Assembly (NCBI RefSeq): GCF_035594125.1
Contig: NC_087151.1
Span: forward strand, 20,413,253 to 20,477,252
DNA: 64,000 bases
Source of the DNA: Scylla paramamosain
Lineage: Eukaryota > Arthropoda > Malacostraca > Decapoda > Portunidae
Direction of reading: 5' to 3'
Shown here: positions 11,603 through 32,533 of the stretch, in pieces
Layout: each line of letters opens with the position of its first letter
How positions within the stretch are numbered: position 1 is the first letter of the stretch
Made by a program: the position numbers and the translations under genes
Notes under the pieces: generated by a model
What the model saw: only the letters and a program-made list of their open reading frames with translations
What the model was told of the DNA's origin: nothing
Databases searched by the model: none

Positions 11603-12782
11603 TTGTGTGTATTTACCTATTTATATTTGCACAGTTGTATTGTACAGGGTACAAGCCAAAGCTCATTTTGTCTGGTCTCCATAACCATATTTATCCAGTT
11701 TCTCTTTAAACATGTGTACATTGTTTTCCACAACCATCTCTTCCTTCAAAACCTTCTAAATTTCAATAGTTTGATACAGGATGTTGTATTTCTTCACGTC
11801 GTTCAAACATCCACTTCTTTATTTTCTTCCCATGGCCCCTCATCCATCTGTGGTACTAAGTAATTTATGTCTATTCTTTCTATATTGTTTATTTACTAAT
11901 TTGTACATTGTTATCAGGTCTCCTCTTTTCTTCTCTCTTGTAGTGTTGGTAATCCCATCTCTTCAACTCTTTCTTCATAGCTTAAGTCTTTCAGTTCTGG
12001 TACCATCTTTGTTACTTTCCTCTGTATTCTTTTCAGTTTCCCTGTATCTTTTTTTTTTTTTTCTGTGGAGCCCAAAGCTACTTCTGTGTATTCCAATTTA
12101 GGTCGTATCATGCTTGCTATAATTTTCTCCATAATTTCTTTATCTAAATAGTTAAACACCAACCTAATGTTTGTTAACAAGCTGTCTGTAGAGTTGAACA
12201 TTTTGTTTATATGCTTTTCAGGTGATTGTGTCGTGGATCATTACTTCCAAATCCTTTTCTTCATTACTTTTCATTATTGTTTCTCCTCCCATTTTATAAT
12301 TCCATGAAGGTCTCTCCTTACTTTTTTCCTATTTTTGACACGTGGCATTTCATGGCATAAAGTTATAGTTACCATCTTTGGCTCCATGCATATGTATCTT
12401 GTCCATATCCTTTTGTAACTCTTTGTAGTCATTTTCATCCTTTATTATTTTCATTATTTTTGCATCATCAGCAAAAAGGTTTATATAAATATGTAGATCC
12501 TCCGTTATATCATTTACATATATGTGAAACATAATAGGTGCCAATACAGATTCTTGCGGTACCCCACTTATCACTTCACACCAACTTGAATTAGTGTCTA
12601 TGATTACTGTTATCATTTCTCTCCCTTGTAAATAATAATTCATCCATCTCCATGTTGCTCCCTTCATTTTCTAACTTCCACGTATGACTTTTGTGGGGAA
12701 CTTTATTAAATGCTTTTTTGAGATCTCATTTTACCGCATCAACCCATCCCTCTCTCACACTCCACCTACTACTCTTGTAAAA
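11603..12782 (-). pseudogene. CR1/L2-like retrotransposon, copy c, 3' part
   Basis: A second copy of the family directly abuts copy b in the same orientation. Minus-strand pieces include LFADDAKIMKIIKDENDYKE (FADD motif), VPQESVLAPIMFHIYVNDI, and the late segment IIASMIRPKLEYTEVALGS plus IQRKVTKMVPELKDLSYEER. Frameshifts and stops are present. The copy is interrupted at about 12782 and resumes near 14336. Confidence 0.75.
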
Positions 12783-14335
<1,553 letters not shown>

Positions 14336-15250
14336 ACAGGATCTCCCTTTCTTGAATACAAATTGCTTTTATGTAATTATCTTTTTATCTTCTAAATATT
14401 TCACCTATCTATCTTTAATTACTATTTCACAACAGGATCTCCTTTTCCTGAATCCAAATTGCTTTTCTGTAATTATCTTTTCATCTAAAAATTTCACCCA
14501 TCTATCTTTAATTACTATTTCACAATGCTTGCGTTCGATACTTATTAGTGGCTCTGGTCTGTAATTTAATGGTTCCATTTTATTTCCCTCTTTGTATATT
14601 GGGGCTATGTTAGATCTTTTCCATTCCCTTGGTACTTTTCCTTCTTTCAACGAGCTGTTGATTATATTACCATGTGGGTTACTCCATTTGTTTTCTGCAC
14701 TCTTCTAATATCCATCCATTTTTTGATCTGGTCCCATAGCTTTTCTAACATCCAGCTCTTCCAGCTGTTTCTTGATTTCTTGTCTCTTTACTTGTATCGT
14801 ATCTCTTTTATTCCCTCATTCTGTGATACCATTTTCAGTGCCATAAAATCAGTTTCCTTTATAAACACAGATTGAAAACTCTCACTCATCTCCTCAGTAG
14901 TTTCATAAATACTTCCTTCTCTTTTTAACTTGTTTATGTCATCCCTATGTTTCATTTTTCCACTTACGTATATGTAGAAGAGTTTGGGCTCTTCCTTGCA
15001 TTCCCTTACTTAGTCACTTTCAAAATTTCTTGCTTCTCTTATTATACCATATTCCTTGCTTGCCTTTCTGTATACTCCCCTATTATTTGTGTTCAGTTTT
15101 CTCATCATACTCCTCCATACCCTGCCCTTTTTTTTTTTTTTTTGCTTCTACACACCTGGCATTATATCATTCATGCTTTCCAATTTTCACTTTATAACCT
15201 TGTACAAACTGTTGCGTCCCCTCTCTATATTTTTTCTAATTTTTCTTATT
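14336..15250 (-). pseudogene. CR1/L2-like retrotransposon, copy c, 5' part of RT
   Basis: The minus strand reads REWKRSNIAPIYKEGNKMEP, LNYRP and EKQFGFRKRRSC, the fingers region of the RT. A 94-bp segment is tandemly duplicated (14336-14429 and 14430-14523), repeating CEIVIKDRWVK. The remaining sequence to 15250 is decayed upstream coding region. It abuts a Jockey-like 3' end. Confidence 0.7.
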
Positions 15251-15251
15251 T

Positions 15252-17113
15252 TTATGTAGGAGGGACACTGGCAAAGGGCAAAAAAGAAAAAAAAAAATGC
15301 CCACTGAAATGCCAGTCCCATAAAAGGGTCAAAGCAGTAGTAAAAAATTGATGGATAAGTGTCTTGAAACCTCCCTCTTGAAGGAATTCAAGTCATAGGA
15401 AGGGGGAAATACGGAAGCAGGCAGGGAGTTCCGGAGTTTACCAGAGAAAGGGATGAATGACTGAGAATACTGGTTAACTCTTGCGTTAGAGAGATGGACA
15501 GAATAGGGGTGAGAGAAAGAAGAAAGTCTTGTGCAGCGAGGCCGCGGGAGGAGGGGAGGCATGCAGTTAGCAAGATCAGAAGAGCGGTTATCATGAAAAT
15601 AGTGGTAGAAGACAGCTAGAGATGCAACATTGCAGCGGTGAGAGAGAGGCTAAAGACAGTCAGTTCTTGGAGAGGAGTTGATGAGACGAAAAGTTTTTTA
15701 TTCCACCCGGTCTAGAAGAGCAGTATGAGTGGAACCCCCCCCAGACATGTGAAGCATACTCCATACATGGACGAATAAGGCCCTTGTACAGAGTTAGCAG
15801 CTGGTGTGGTGAGAAAAACTGGTGGAGACATCTCAGAGCACCTAACTTCATAGAAGCTGTTTTAGCTAGAGATGAGATGTGAAGTTTCCTGTTCAGATTA
15901 TAAGTAAAGGACAGACCGAGGATGTTCAGTGTAGAAGAGGGGGACAGTTGAGTGTCATTGAAGAAGAGGGGATAGTTGTCTGGAAGGTTGTGTCAAGTTG
16001 ATAGATGGAGGAATTGAGTTTTTGAGGCATTGAACAATACCAAGTTTGCTCTGCCCCAATCAGAAATTTTAGAAAGATCAGAAGTCAAGCGTTCTGTGGC
16101 TTCCCTGCATGAAATGTTTACCTCCTGAAGGGTTGGACATCTATGAAAAGACGTGGAAAAGTGCAGGGTGGTATCATCAGCTTAGGAGTGGATAGGACAA
16201 GAAGTTTGGTTTAGAAGATCATTAATGAATAATAAGAAGAGAGTGGGTGACAGAACAGGACCCTGAGGAACACCACTGTTAATAGATTTAGGAAAAGAAC
16301 AGTGACTGTCTACCACAGCAGCAATAGAACGGTCAGAAAGGAAACTTGAGATGAAGTTACAGAGAGAAGGATAGAAGCCGTAGGAGTAGTTTGGAAATCA
16401 AAGCCTTTGATATGTCCAAGGCAACAGCAAAAGTTTCATCAAAATCTCTAAAAGAGGATGACCAAGACTCAGTAAGGAAAGCCAGAAGATCACCAGTAGA
16501 GCGGCCTTGACAGAACTCATACTGGCGATCAGATAGAAGGTTGGGAAGTGATAGATGTTTAAGAATCTTCCTGTTAAGGATAAATTAAAAAACTTTAGAT
16601 AGGCAGGAAATTAAAGCAATAGGACGGTAGTTTGAGGGATTAGAACGGTCACCCTTTTTAGGAACAGGCTGAATGTAGGCAAACTTCCAGCAAGAAGGAA
16701 AGGTAGATGTTGACAGACAGAGCTGAAAGAGTTTGACTAGGCAAGGTGCAAGCACAGAGGCACAGTTTCGGAGAACAATAGGAGGGACCCCATCAGGTCC
16801 ATAAGCCTTCCGAGGGTTTAGGCCAGCAAGGGCATGGGAAACATCATTGCGAAGAATTTTAATAGGTAGCACGAAGTAGTCAGAGGGTGGAGGAAAGTGA
16901 GGAACAAGCCCAGAATCGTCCAAGGTAGAGTTTTTAGCAAAGGTTTGAGCGAAGAGTTCAGCTTTAGAAATAGATGTGATAGCAGTAGTGCCATCTGGTT
17001 GAAATAAAGGAGGGAAAGAAGAAGAAGCAAAGTTATTGGAGATATTTTTGGCTAGATGCCAGAAGTCACGAGGGAAGTTAGATCTTGAAAGGTTTTGACA
17101 CTTTCTGTTAATG
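15252..17113 (-). mobile_element. Jockey-like retrotransposon, 3' half, copy 2
   Basis: From the 3' UTR (left end, ATGTAGGAGGGACACTGG on plus) through the C-terminal region ([29 protein letters not shown]), past the decayed catalytic core, to the RT fingers ([30 protein letters not shown]). Small deletions and stops break the frame; at 16385-16400 bases including the trp-his part of FDRVWH are missing. It is 5'-truncated at 17113. Confidence 0.85.
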
Positions 17114-17914
17114 CTAAAAAAAATATGTCATATTATTCTTGCACTACTTTATCTTCTAATTTACCTTCATTTCCAGTTAACTTTTCATAAAATTTATTAG
17201 GCTCTGTGTTACTGTATGTAAAGCGTATGTACCACACGTCATTATTCCTCGGCATTTATAAGTGAAATGTTCAATAGTTTTCTATTTGCATGAAAACGTG
17301 TAATATGTGTAAGTATCAGTATTTAATGCTATATTAAGCACCGAAGCCGATGCTCACTTGTTAGTAGTGTGGGGTTAACCTGCTAGTCGCCTGCGGGCAT
17401 CACTCACGGCCAAGTCGCGCTCAGACAAAGACGGGCAGGATGGTGACCGAGGTAAATACTTTAATTTTGTAGTGAAAACTGATTGTCATAGTGCCAAGTC
17501 AATTGCATGTATTGTTAATGAACATTGTAATATGTTGAAAGTGTTCAATATCAGTGTATAATGTTATTTTGTAAGAAATTGAGACCGAGAACTTGTTTGC
17601 AGTTCTTACGGTCATGCCTACCTCATCAATAAACGTCAGAGAGAGAAATGCCTTTCCTCGACCCTACGATGATGGATGTGATCAGTAAAACAGATCACCT
17701 GAGAGCCAATTGATGCCCAGCCGGTGCGGCTACACTCTGCAAAGTTTGCCTTAGCATAGTTCTGTCTCCCATTTCTAAATTGTTCATTCCTGTGCAAAAC
17801 TGTTTCCTCCTGTACTACTATTTCTGTTGTCACATAATCACTTCTTTCCATCGAACTCTGACAATGTATACTTGGTTTACTTTCTGGGGTTTTCATAAAC
17901 ACTAAATCCAACTT
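17114..17914 (-). pseudogene. CR1/L2-like fragments flanking an LTR-like segment
   Basis: Minus-strand peptides at 17655-17911 (MDLVFMKTPESKP, SMERSDYVTTEIVVQEE, FRNGRQNYAKANF) are the end of an endonuclease domain, and 17120-17215 reads TEPNKFYEKLTGNEGKLED, the linker before the RT. Between them lies about 480 bp (17208-17692) that begins TGTTACTG, contains CAATAAACG late and ends CAGTAAAACA. This could be a solo LTR, but no target duplication is visible and the boundaries are uncertain. Confidence 0.4.
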
Positions 17915-18135
17915 ATTTTTTTTCTTTTATGTAGAAGGGACATTGGCCAAAGGCAACAAATATCTAAAAAAAAAAAAAGCCCACTGAGATTCTGGTCCTG
18001 AATAGGGTCCAAAGTGGTGGTCAAAAACTGAATTATAAGTGTCTTGAAACCTCCCTCTTGGAGTTCATGTCATAAGAAGGTGAAAATACAGAAGCAGGAA
18101 GGGAGTTTCAGAGTTTACCAGAGAAGCGGATGAAT
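17915..18135 (-). mobile_element. Jockey-like retrotransposon 3' fragment, copy 3, at the satellite edge
   Basis: About 200 bp of 3' UTR and final codons (plus-strand landmarks ATGTAGAAGGGACATTGG and GTGTCTTGAAACCTCCCTC). Its truncated end at 18135 meets the first satellite monomer, so it marks the left border of the array. Confidence 0.8.
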
Positions 18136-19543
18136 ACTAAAGTTATTGAGTTTCTTCATGCGTTTTAGCACTTTAATAGTGTTTTTGTGCATATTACATA
18201 CAAAAACGCTGAAAAGCAGAAAAGCACCCTATATAGGAATAGAAAACAATATTATAAAAAACGTGCCTTTTGAGTGTTTTCTCAGCTTCTTAGGTACTAA
18301 AACGCTAAAACCCATGCAAAACACTCTTGAAGGAGAAATATAATAACATACCAAAAACAAGTATTTTGTGTTTTTTTTTGTTTGTTTCGTATAAAAGCGC
18401 CAAAGTGCATGTAAAATACCCTCTTTAGGGAAACTAAAGGGCATTACGAGAGACGAGTATAATGAGTCCTTTTGAGCTTCTTAGGTGCCAAAACACTAAA
18501 ATACATGAATAGCGCTCTATATGTAGAAACAGATAATCATAACCAAAAAAAGTGCATTTTCATTGTATTTCACATTGTTAGGTACCAAAACTCCAAAGTG
18601 CATGCAAAGCATCCCATATAGGGAAATGAAACGACATTTCCAGAAACGTGTCTTTTGGGTGTTAATGAGCGTGTTAGGCACCAAAACAAAAAAGCATGGA
18701 AAGCACCATATATAGGAAAAGAAAATAACATTACCAAAAAAGTGTCTTTTGGGTTTTTCAGCTACTTACGTTCTAGAACAATAAAACGCATGCAAAACAT
18801 CATTTATGGAGAAACTATAAAAAAAAAAAAAAAAAAAAAAAAAAGTATTTTGAGTGTTTTTAAGCTTGTTATGTACAAAAACGTCGAAACGCATCGAAAG
18901 TGCCCGATGTGGGGAAACGAAAGCACATCAGGAGAAACGTGTATTAGGAGTGTTTTTGAGCTTCTTACGTACCAAACCTTGAAAACGCATGAATAACATT
19001 TTGTATGAAAATAAAAAAAAAACAAAAAAAAAAACAGCAACTTGAAGAAAAACGTGTATTTTGAGTGTATCGTTAGGTCCCGAACACGCAAAATGCATGC
19101 AAAGCACTCTATGTAGGAAAAAGGAAATTAGATTTCCAGAACTATGTCTTTTCAGTATTTATGAGTGTGCTAGGCACACTAACGCTAATAAGCAATGAAA
19201 GCACATTATATGGGAAAACAAAACTACATTACCTAAAACGTGTCTTTTCAGTGTATTGAGCTAATTACGTACCAAAACGCTAAAACGCATGCAAAAACAC
19301 CCTTTATGGAGAAACAGAAAAAAAAAAAAAACATTACTAAACACAAGTACTTCGTAAGGAAACGAAAAAAAAAAAAAACATTACAAGAAACGTATATTAT
19401 GAATGTTTTTGTGATTGTTAGGTAGCAAAACGCGAAAACGCGTTAAAAGCAGTCTATATGGAGAAACAGAACAGTACCAAAAACATTTATTTTGAGTATT
19501 TTTCAATTTGTTAGGTACCAAAATGCCAAAATGCATTCAAATC

Positions 19544-19616
<73 letters not shown>

Positions 19617-20545
19617 AATATGGGAAAAGAAAACATTACCAAAAATCTGTCTTTTGATTTTTTTTTTGTTTCTTACGTTCCAAAACACATGCAAAAACAC
19701 CCTTTATGAAGAAAAAGAATAACATTACCAAAAACAAATTATTTCTGAGCTTGTTACATATAAAAACGCAAAAAAACATGCAAAGTACACTATATAAGGA
19801 AACGAAAGGACATAACGAGAAACGTGTATTATTCTTAGATAAAAAAAATCTTAAAAACAAGAATAGCACTCTGTATGGATAACGCTACCAAAAATGTATA
19901 TTTTCAGTGTATTTCACATTGTTAGGTATCAAAACGCAAAAATGTGTGCAAAGCTCTTTATATATGAAAAAAAAAAAAAAACAGATTTCTAAGAGACTTG
20001 TCTTTTGAGTGATTATGAGCGTTTTATGCACGAAAACGCTATAAAGCATGGAAAGCACCATTTATGGGAAAACAAAACAATATTACCAAAAAACGTGTCT
20101 TTTGGGTGTTTTTGAGGTACTTACGTAACGAAAAGCTACAATGCAGGCAAAAGAACTATTATGGAATAACATCACCAGATACAAGTATTTTCAGAGTCTT
20201 TGAACCTGTTGCGTAAAAAAAACCGCCAAAATGCCTGTAAAATATCCTATATGGGGAAACAGAAAAGACTTTACTGGAAACGTGTATTATGTATAAATGT
20301 ATTTTTAGTGTTCTTGACCTTTTTATGTACCAAAACGTTAAAACGCATGAATAGCACTCGATATAGAGAAACAGAACAACAATACCAAATATGTGTATTT
20401 TGAGTGTACTTCATATTGTTAGGTACCAAAATGATAAGATGCATGCAAAACACTCTAGATAGAGAAAAGAAGCAATACCAGAAATGTGTCTTTTGAATGT
20501 TTATGAGCGTGTTACGTACCAAAGTGCTAAAAAGTTTGGAAATCA
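18136..20545 (-). repeat. Satellite HOR-A, inverted segment
   Basis: About 25 monomers of roughly 96 bp in reverse orientation (recognisable by CCAAAACGCTAAAACGCATG and TTTTGAGTGTTTTTGAGC). The five monomer classes follow one another in the same cyclic order as in the forward array, read on the minus strand. Long A tracts (18818-18844) and a TA array (19547-19613) are embedded. Confidence 0.85.
19547..19613. repeat. (TA)n array grown inside a satellite monomer
   Basis: TA repeats start at the monomer's CCCTATATGGG box and are followed by normal satellite. Confidence 0.95.
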
Positions 20546-20715
20546 TTCTATATGGAAAAATATTTTTTTCTTATATTTCGCCATATTTCTAAGTAAAAAA
20601 GGTGTTTCATTGTATAAAATAAATAAAATATTAAGTAAAGTATATCTGATGCAGATACATTGATTATTTGCTTTTATTTTTATTGATTATTTGCTTTTAT
20701 TTGGCTTTTTGTGAA
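20546..20715. other. Spacer at the satellite orientation switch
   Basis: About 170 bp of non-satellite, very AT-rich DNA between inverted (left) and direct (right) HOR-A. It holds a direct repeat, ATTGATTATTTGCTTTTATT at 20659-20678 and 20682-20701, and the word TTTCTAAGTAAAAA (from 20586) also found in an island near 48.8 kb. Confidence 0.6.
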
Positions 20716-21580
20716 TTTTGGCGTTTTGGTACCTAACAATGTGAAAAAAATACTCTAAATACTAGTTTTGGTAATGTTGATCTTTTCTCCATCTAGAGTG
20801 TTATTAATGCGTTTTAAAATTTTATCGCCTAAGAAGCTCAAAACTCTCATAATACACATTTCTCATATGATCTTTTCGTTTTTTTTTTTTTTTTTTTTTT
20901 ATTAAAGGATACTTTGCATGCATCTTGGCGTTTTTTCAACGTAATAAGCTCAGAAACAATCAAAATACTTGTTTTTGGTAATGTTATTCTGTTTATTTAC
21001 AGGTGTTTTGTATGCGTTTTAACGCTTTGGTTTTAGTTCTAAAACACAAAAGACGTTTTTTGTAATATTATTTTGTATTCGCATATAGGGTGAAGTCCAT
21101 GCTTTTTACCGTAATGGTGCCTAACACGCTCAAAAACAATGAAAAGAAACATTTCTGGTAATGTCGTTTGATATCTTCATAGAGGATGCTTTACATGGAT
21201 ATTGGCGTTTTGGTACTTAACAATATAAAATACACTTAAAATACACGTTTTTGGTAATGTTATTCTGTTTTTTTCATATAGAGTACTATTCATAGGGTTT
21301 AGGTTTTTGATACCTAAGAAGCTTAAATAAAAACCCTCATAATACACGTTTATTGTAATATCTTGTCGTTTCCAAATATAGAGTACTATGAATGCATTTT
21401 GGCATTTTCTACGTAAAAAGCTCAAAAACACTCAAAATACACGTTTTGGTGAAGTTTTTGTGTTTCTCTATATGGGGTGTTTTTGCATGCATTAAAGTGA
21501 TTTGGTACGTAAGTAGCTCAAAAACACTCAAAAGACGCATTTTTGGTAATGTTTTGTTTTCTCATATAGGATGCTTTCTG

Positions 21581-21611
<31 letters not shown>

Positions 21612-23346
21612 GTTTTGGTGCCTATCACGCTCATAAACACTCAAAAGACACCTCTATAGAAATTTCGTTTCCTCTCTCAATAGAGGGTACTATGAATGCA
21701 TTTTTCACGTATCGGTGCCTAATGATGTGAAAAATACTCAAAATATTCGTTTTTTGGTAATACTGACCTGTTTCTCCATATCAGGTTCAATTTATGTGTT
21801 TAAAAATTTTGATGCCTAAGAAGCTTAAAAAACACATAATAGACGTATCTTGTAATGTATTTTTCTCTATAGGGTATTTTGCATGCATTTTGGCATTTTT
21901 GTACGTTAAAACATCAAAAACCCTCAATATTCACGTTATTGGTAAAGTTATTGTGATTCTGCATAAAAGGTGTCTCTTACGTACCAAAGCGCATCTTAGC
22001 GCTTTGGTACGTAAGAAGCTCAAAAACTCTCAAAAACATGCTCATAAACACTTAAAAAGACACGTTCCTTTTAACTATGTAGGGTCTTATCCTGCATTTT
22101 TGCGTTCTGGTACCTAGCAATGTGAAATACATTGAAAATACATAATTTTAGTAACGTTGTTCTGTATCTCCATACAAAGTGCTATTTATGTGTTTTCGGG
22201 TTTTTGGTACCTAAGAAGCTAAAAAAACACTCATAATACACGTTTTCCGTTATGTACGTTTCCACATATAGGGTACTTTGAATATATTTTGGCGTTGTTT
22301 TGCATAAGAGGCTCATAAACACTCAAAATACTTGTTTCTCGTAATGTTATCCTTTTCTCCATAAAGTTTTTTTTTTTTTTTTTTTTCATGCGTTTTAGCG
22401 TTTTGATACATAAGGAGCTCAAAAACACTCAAAAAACACTTTTTTTTTTTTTTTTTGTAATTTTGTTTTCTTTTCCCATATAAGGTGCTTTCCATGCTTT
22501 TGAATGTTTTGGTGCCTAACACGCTCAAAAATACTAAAAAGGCACGTTTCTTGTAATGTCTTTGGTTTCCCTATATGGGGTGCTTTGCATGCATTTTCTC
22601 GTTTTGGTATCTAACAAAGTGAAAAGCACTGAAAATACTCTTTTTTGGTAATGTTCTGTTTCGATATATAAATCTATTCATGCATTTTAGCATTTTGGTA
22701 CCAAAGAAGCTCAAAAACTCTCATAATACACGTTTCTCCTAATGTCTTTTTGTTTCTCCACATAGGGTACTTTGGATGCATATTTGCGTTTTTCCACTCA
22801 AAATACACATTTTTGGTTAAGTTATTGTGTTCCTCCATTAAGGGTGTTTTGCATGTGTTTTAACTTTTTGGTAAGTAGCTCAAAAACAGTCAAAAGGCAT
22901 GTTTTTTGGTTATATTGTTTTCTTTTCACATATAGGATTCATTTCAATTTTTTTTTTTTTAGCGTTTTTTCTGCCTATCACGCTCATTCGTTTCTAGAAA
23001 ATTTTGGCATTTTGGTACCTATCAATGTGAAATACTCTGAAAAGACACGTTTTTTTGGCGGGGTAACGCTATTCTCTTTTTTCTATATAAAGTGCTATTC
23101 ATTCGTTTTAGCGTTTTAGTATCTAAGACGTTCAAAAACAGTTATAATACACGTCGCTCGTAATGTCCTTTCGTTTCCTTTTACAATGTATCTTGTAAGC
23201 ATTTTGGTGTCTTTGTACCTAACAATTAAAAGAAATTCTAGTTTTTGGTAATGTTCTTTTCTCTATAATGAGTGTTTTGCATGCGTTTTTGCGTTTTCAT
23301 ACGTAAGAAGCTGAAAAAAACACTCAAAGGCACTTCTTTGGTGCTA
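20716..23346 (+). repeat. Satellite HOR-A, forward array, first block
   Basis: Five-class, 96-bp monomers in order. Class diagnostics: M1 has CCTAACAATGTGAAATACAC; M2 has CCTAAGAAGCTC and CATAATACACGTTTCTCG; M3 has CGTAACAAGCTC and CAAAATACTTG; M4 has CGTAAGTAGCTC and AAAAGACACGTTTTTGG; M5 starts GCTTTTTAGCG and has GTGCCTAACACGCTCATAAA. A complete M1-M5 unit is readable from about 21195 to 21696. Long T tracts interrupt some monomers (20880, 21578, 22365, 22439). Confidence 0.88.
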
Positions 23347-23980
23347 TGTGATGCAGGTATCGAAGATAAAGAATTTACTATAATTAACTTCTTATTACCT
23401 TACTTAACAAATATAATGAAATAAACAGTAAGTAGACCCAGTAATATATACACATCCGTGTGTTCAGTGGAACGTCACGGAAAAGTCATGAACGAAACTA
23501 GACATATCACCCCTAATAATAACTAAACCTACACAAAGGAATACACAAGATAATATTATAATAAATGGGGAGAGAAATACGCAATCCCATCACCTTAGTT
23601 AGTCGTAGATAATGTACTCCCACGCAAGCAGGTAGCAGGCAGCAGGCACCAGGAACAGTCTCTCAACGTGTCCACAACTCCCAACATCCAAGAGGCAGGT
23701 TGCGTGAAGATGTTGCAAGCTGAAGGTGGACTGACTCCAACCGGCGCTGGCAGCTTCGCCGTCACCTGAGTGTTGAACCGTATGGTGTGCAGGGTCCATG
23801 GCGTTGAACGGGTGACGTGTCGAGCAGGGTCACCTCGTGACGTGGGAGGTGTAACGAGGCTCTTGATGGTGATCGTTGAGTGGGCAGTTGGTGAGGTGGT
23901 GGCAATTCGAGACTTCAGAGCAAGGAAGATGGTGAGCGACAGCAGGGTAATTGGCGAGGCAGGGTAACGCGTGCGTAACA
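23347..23980 (-). mobile_element. Solo-LTR-like insertion in the satellite
   Basis: A 634-bp segment of higher GC interrupts an M4 monomer. On the minus strand it begins TGTTACGCACGCG and ends ATACCTGCATCACA, giving TG...CA borders as in long terminal repeats. The word TGGT lies on both outer sides (with a few extra bases), compatible with a 4-5-bp target duplication. No coding region or primer-binding site is present. The start sequence recalls BEL/Pao LTRs, but this is a guess. Confidence 0.42.
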
Positions 23981-26340
23981 CTGGTAATGTGTATTTTTTT
24001 TCTCCCATATACTTTGCTTTTTCAGCGTTTTGATGCCTAACATGCACAAAAACAATCAAAAGATAGATTTCTAGTAATGTCGTTTCGTTTCCCCATATAA
24101 GGAGCTTTGCATGCATTTTAGCGTGTTGGTACCTGACAATGTGAAAAAACTCTTGAAAGACACGTTTTCAGTACTGTTCTTTTATTTCTCCATACAGAGG
24201 CCTTCTAAGGCCTTTTCGCATTTTGGTACCTAAAAAACCTCAAAAACACTCATAATAAATGTTTCTCGTTTCCCTATTTAGTGTATTTTCAATGCATTTA
24301 GGCGTTTTTTGTACGTAATAAGCTAAAAAATACTCAAGATACTTGTTTTTTTTTAATCTTATTCTGTTGCTCCATAGAGGATGTATGCCGGCATATTAGC
24401 GTTTTGGTGTGTAATAAGCTTAAAAACACTTGAAAGACACGTTTTTGGTAATGTTATTTTCTATTCCTTTAAAGAATGCTTCTCACGCTTTTTAGCTTTT
24501 TGGTGCCAAACATGCAGAAAACACTCAAAAGATACGTTTCTTGAGATGTCATTTCATTTCTCATATGCATGTATATTGGCGTTATGGTATCTAACAATGT
24601 GAAAACCACCTAAAATACACATTTTGGTAATGACGTTCTGTTTATCCATATAGAGTGATATTAAAGAGTTTTTGCGTTTTGTTACCTAAGAAGATGAAAA
24701 ACACTCATAATACATGCTTCGCGCAATATCCTTTTGTTTCCCCATTTAGAGTACTTTGCATTCATTTTGTCGTTTTTCAACTTAACAAGCTCAAAAATAC
24801 TCAAAATGCTTTTTTTTTTTTTTACTCTTACTCAATTTTAGCCCTAAAGGGTGTTTTGAATGTGTTTTAATATTTTAGTACTTAAGGATAAAAAAAAATA
24901 AATAAAAATAAAAACACTTTAAAGGCATGTTTTTTTTCGTAATGTTTTGTGTTGCCATATAAGGTGATTTACATGCTTTCTAGCGTTTTGGTGCCTAACA
25001 CACTCAAAAACACCCAAAAGGCACGTGTTTGGTAATGACGTTTTCTCTCCCATTAAGAGGGCTTTGCATACATTTTGACGTTTGGTACCTAAAACTAAAA
25101 AAAAAAAAAAAAAAAAATCAGTATAAACGTTCATGGTAATGTTCTGTTTCTTTATATAGAGTGCTATTCATGCGTTATGCATTTTGGTAAGTAAGAAGCT
25201 TAAAAAAATCGCAATATTTTTATAGTTTCTTTATATAGAATACTTTATATACACTTTGGCGTTCTTTTATGTAAGAACTTGCAAAACACCCAGAATACAC
25301 GATTTTTTGTGAAGTTATTATGTGTCTCCATAAAGAGTGTTTTGTAAACGTTTTATCGTTTTCGTACTTAAATAGCTCAAAAACACTCAAAAGACATGTT
25401 TTTTTTTGGTAATGTTGTTTTGTTTTCGCATATAGGGTGCTTTCCATGCTTTTTAGCGTTTTTGTGCCCAGCACGCTCATAAACACTCAAAAAATACTTT
25501 TCTGGAAATCTCGTTTCCTTTCCTCATATAGGGTGCTTTTGTATGCATTTTGGCGTTTTGATCCCTAACAATGTGAAATACTCGTACACTCAGAATACAC
25601 GTTTTTGGTAAAGTTGTTCTGTTTCTGAAAATACAATGCTATTCATGCATATTAGCATTTACTTACCTAAGAAGTTCAATAAAACTGAAACTGAAACTGA
25701 TACACGTATCTCGTAATGTCTTTTCCTTTCTCACATAGGGTATTTTGCATTGATTTTAACGTTTTTTCTACGTAAAAAGCTGAAAAACACTAAAATTAAT
25801 TGTTTTTGATAATGTTTTTAATTTCTCCACGAAGGCTGTTTTGCAAGCGTTTGAGCGTTTAGGTACGAAAGTAGCTTAAAAACTCTGAAAAGAAACGTTT
25901 TTGGTAATGTCTTCTTTTCCCATATAGAGTGCCATCCATGCTTTTTGTCATTTTGGTGTCTAATGTTGTTAATGTTTTTGTTTCTTCATATAAAGTGATA
26001 TTCATGTGTTTTAGTGTTTTAGTATCTAAGATGCTCAAAAACATTCAAAATACACGTTTCTCATAATATCTCTTCGTTTCCCCATATAGGATGCTTTGTA
26101 ATGCATCTTGGCGATTTTACAATAGGGTGGAAACACTCAAATTACTTGTTTCTGGTAATGTTATTGGGTTTTTCCATCAAGGTTTTTTTTTTTTCCATGT
26201 GATCTGGTACGTAAGTAGCTGAAAATCACTCAAAAAACACGTTTTTTGTTAATGTTGTTTTTGTTTTCGAACAGATGGTGTTTTTCGTGCTCTTTAGCGT
26301 TTAACAAGCTCATAAACACTCAAAAGACACGTTTTTGGAA
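23981..26340 (+). repeat. Satellite HOR-A, forward array, second block
   Basis: Continues from the second half of the split M4 into M5 (GCTTTTTCAGCGTTTTG at 24015) without a change of register, and on through about five HOR units. It ends inside an M5 monomer where a Jockey-like poly(T) tail begins. Confidence 0.87.
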
Positions 26341-32533
<6,193 letters not shown>

